The notes under the pieces were generated by a model. It was not told the origin of the DNA, did no database searches, and saw only the letters and a program-made list of their open reading frames with translations. From Deltaproteobacteria bacterium (GTDB lineage: Bacteria; Myxococcota; Polyangia; Polyangiales; B10-G4), in assembly GCA_019312705.1 (NCBI GenBank), contig JAFDCW010000323.1, positions 1-5,877 on the forward strand: a stretch of DNA of 5,877 nucleotides, in the 5' to 3' direction. The first letter of the stretch is position 1. Each line of letters opens with the position of its first letter. This document shows positions 5,717-5,877 of the stretch, one piece after another. A program made the position numbers and the translations under genes.

Positions 5717-5877
5717 CTATTCGCCGATGCCGGCTTCCGTCGGCAGGTAGATGGTGATGCCTAGGCTGAACATGTGGTTGAAGTGGTAGATGTTGTCGTT
5801 TCCGTCGATGACGCCGTCGGGGAAGGTCTCGCCGTCGCCGTTCTTCTCGTCCGTCCCGCCCGTGTTCCAGGCGAAGG
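5717..5877 (-). CDS. Probable outer-membrane beta-barrel protein, C-terminal fragment
   Basis: The last 52 codons are visible, with stop TAG at 5719-5717; the start lies beyond the window. The fragment runs from FAWNTGG through an Asp/Gly/Asn-rich stretch (TDEKNGDGETFPDG, then VIDGNDN) to an amphipathic strand NHMFSLGITIYLP that looks like the closing strand of an outer-membrane barrel (alternating hydrophobic and aromatic residues, S-L-G-x-T-x-Y). A short tail TEAGIGE follows, so the protein does not end on the aromatic residue usual for such strands. The acidic stretch is probably an extracellular loop and could bind calcium. The codon pattern and the well-placed downstream terminator support a real gene. 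The family call rests on one strand and is moderate. Confidence 0.65.
   Translation of the reverse strand, partial: FAWNTGGTDEKNGDGETFPDGVIDGNDNIYHFNHMFSLGITIYLPTEAGIGE

Noticed and set aside
5353..5757. Small open frames on both strands across the inverted-repeat element (5353-5607 - and 5497-5757 +)
   Set aside because: They run through the palindrome, overlap the end of the 203-residue gene or the terminator, and have no ribosome site or recognisable domain.
2..5877. CRISPR array, tRNA or rRNA genes
   Set aside because: No regularly spaced direct repeats and no cloverleaf or rRNA sequence was seen on either strand.

Overview
This GC-rich window carries three complete genes on the + strand and two genes cut by the window ends. 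Coding strands are rich in G/C-ending codons. The domain mix is eukaryote-like signalling parts (PP2C phosphatase, FHA), a TPR protein ending in an AgmX/PglI-type TonB-like domain, and an outer-membrane barrel. This points to a Myxococcota or other deltaproteobacterial-type Gram-negative bacterium. That assignment is inferred from family content, not from a search.

Layout. Bases 2-1132 hold the 3' part of a membrane-anchored PP2C phosphatase: end of the catalytic domain, one transmembrane helix, a PEGA-like exported domain and an acidic Gly-Asp-Asp repeat tail. Sixteen bases later, 1149-2687 encodes an FHA domain, a Pro/Ala linker with five Thr-Pro motifs, one transmembrane helix and a trypsin-like domain that seems to have lost its catalytic His and Ser. 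These two genes look like one operon. After 69 bases containing a TATAAT box, 2757-4739 encodes an exported protein with an unrecognised N-terminal region, two duplicated TPR modules and an AgmX/PglI-like C-terminal domain. A possible terminator follows. Then 4817-5428 encodes a 203-residue cytoplasmic protein that I do not recognise. The right end (5717-5877, - strand) is the last 52 codons of a likely outer-membrane beta-barrel protein, with a convincing intrinsic terminator at 5646-5683.

The most unusual DNA is the gap between the two convergent genes at the right. It holds a 172-bp element with 35-bp nearly perfect inverted arms (5442-5476 and 5579-5613) around a 102-base G-rich loop, plus an 11-base extra copy of the arm end just outside. 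It could be a MITE-like element or a long structured RNA or DNA hairpin.

Working model (inference): phosphatase and FHA protein act on the same cytoplasmic Ser/Thr phosphorylation pathway and each carries an extracytoplasmic domain across the inner membrane. The TPR/AgmX-like protein is exported and could act with envelope machinery. No upstream kinase is visible, so the partner cannot be named.
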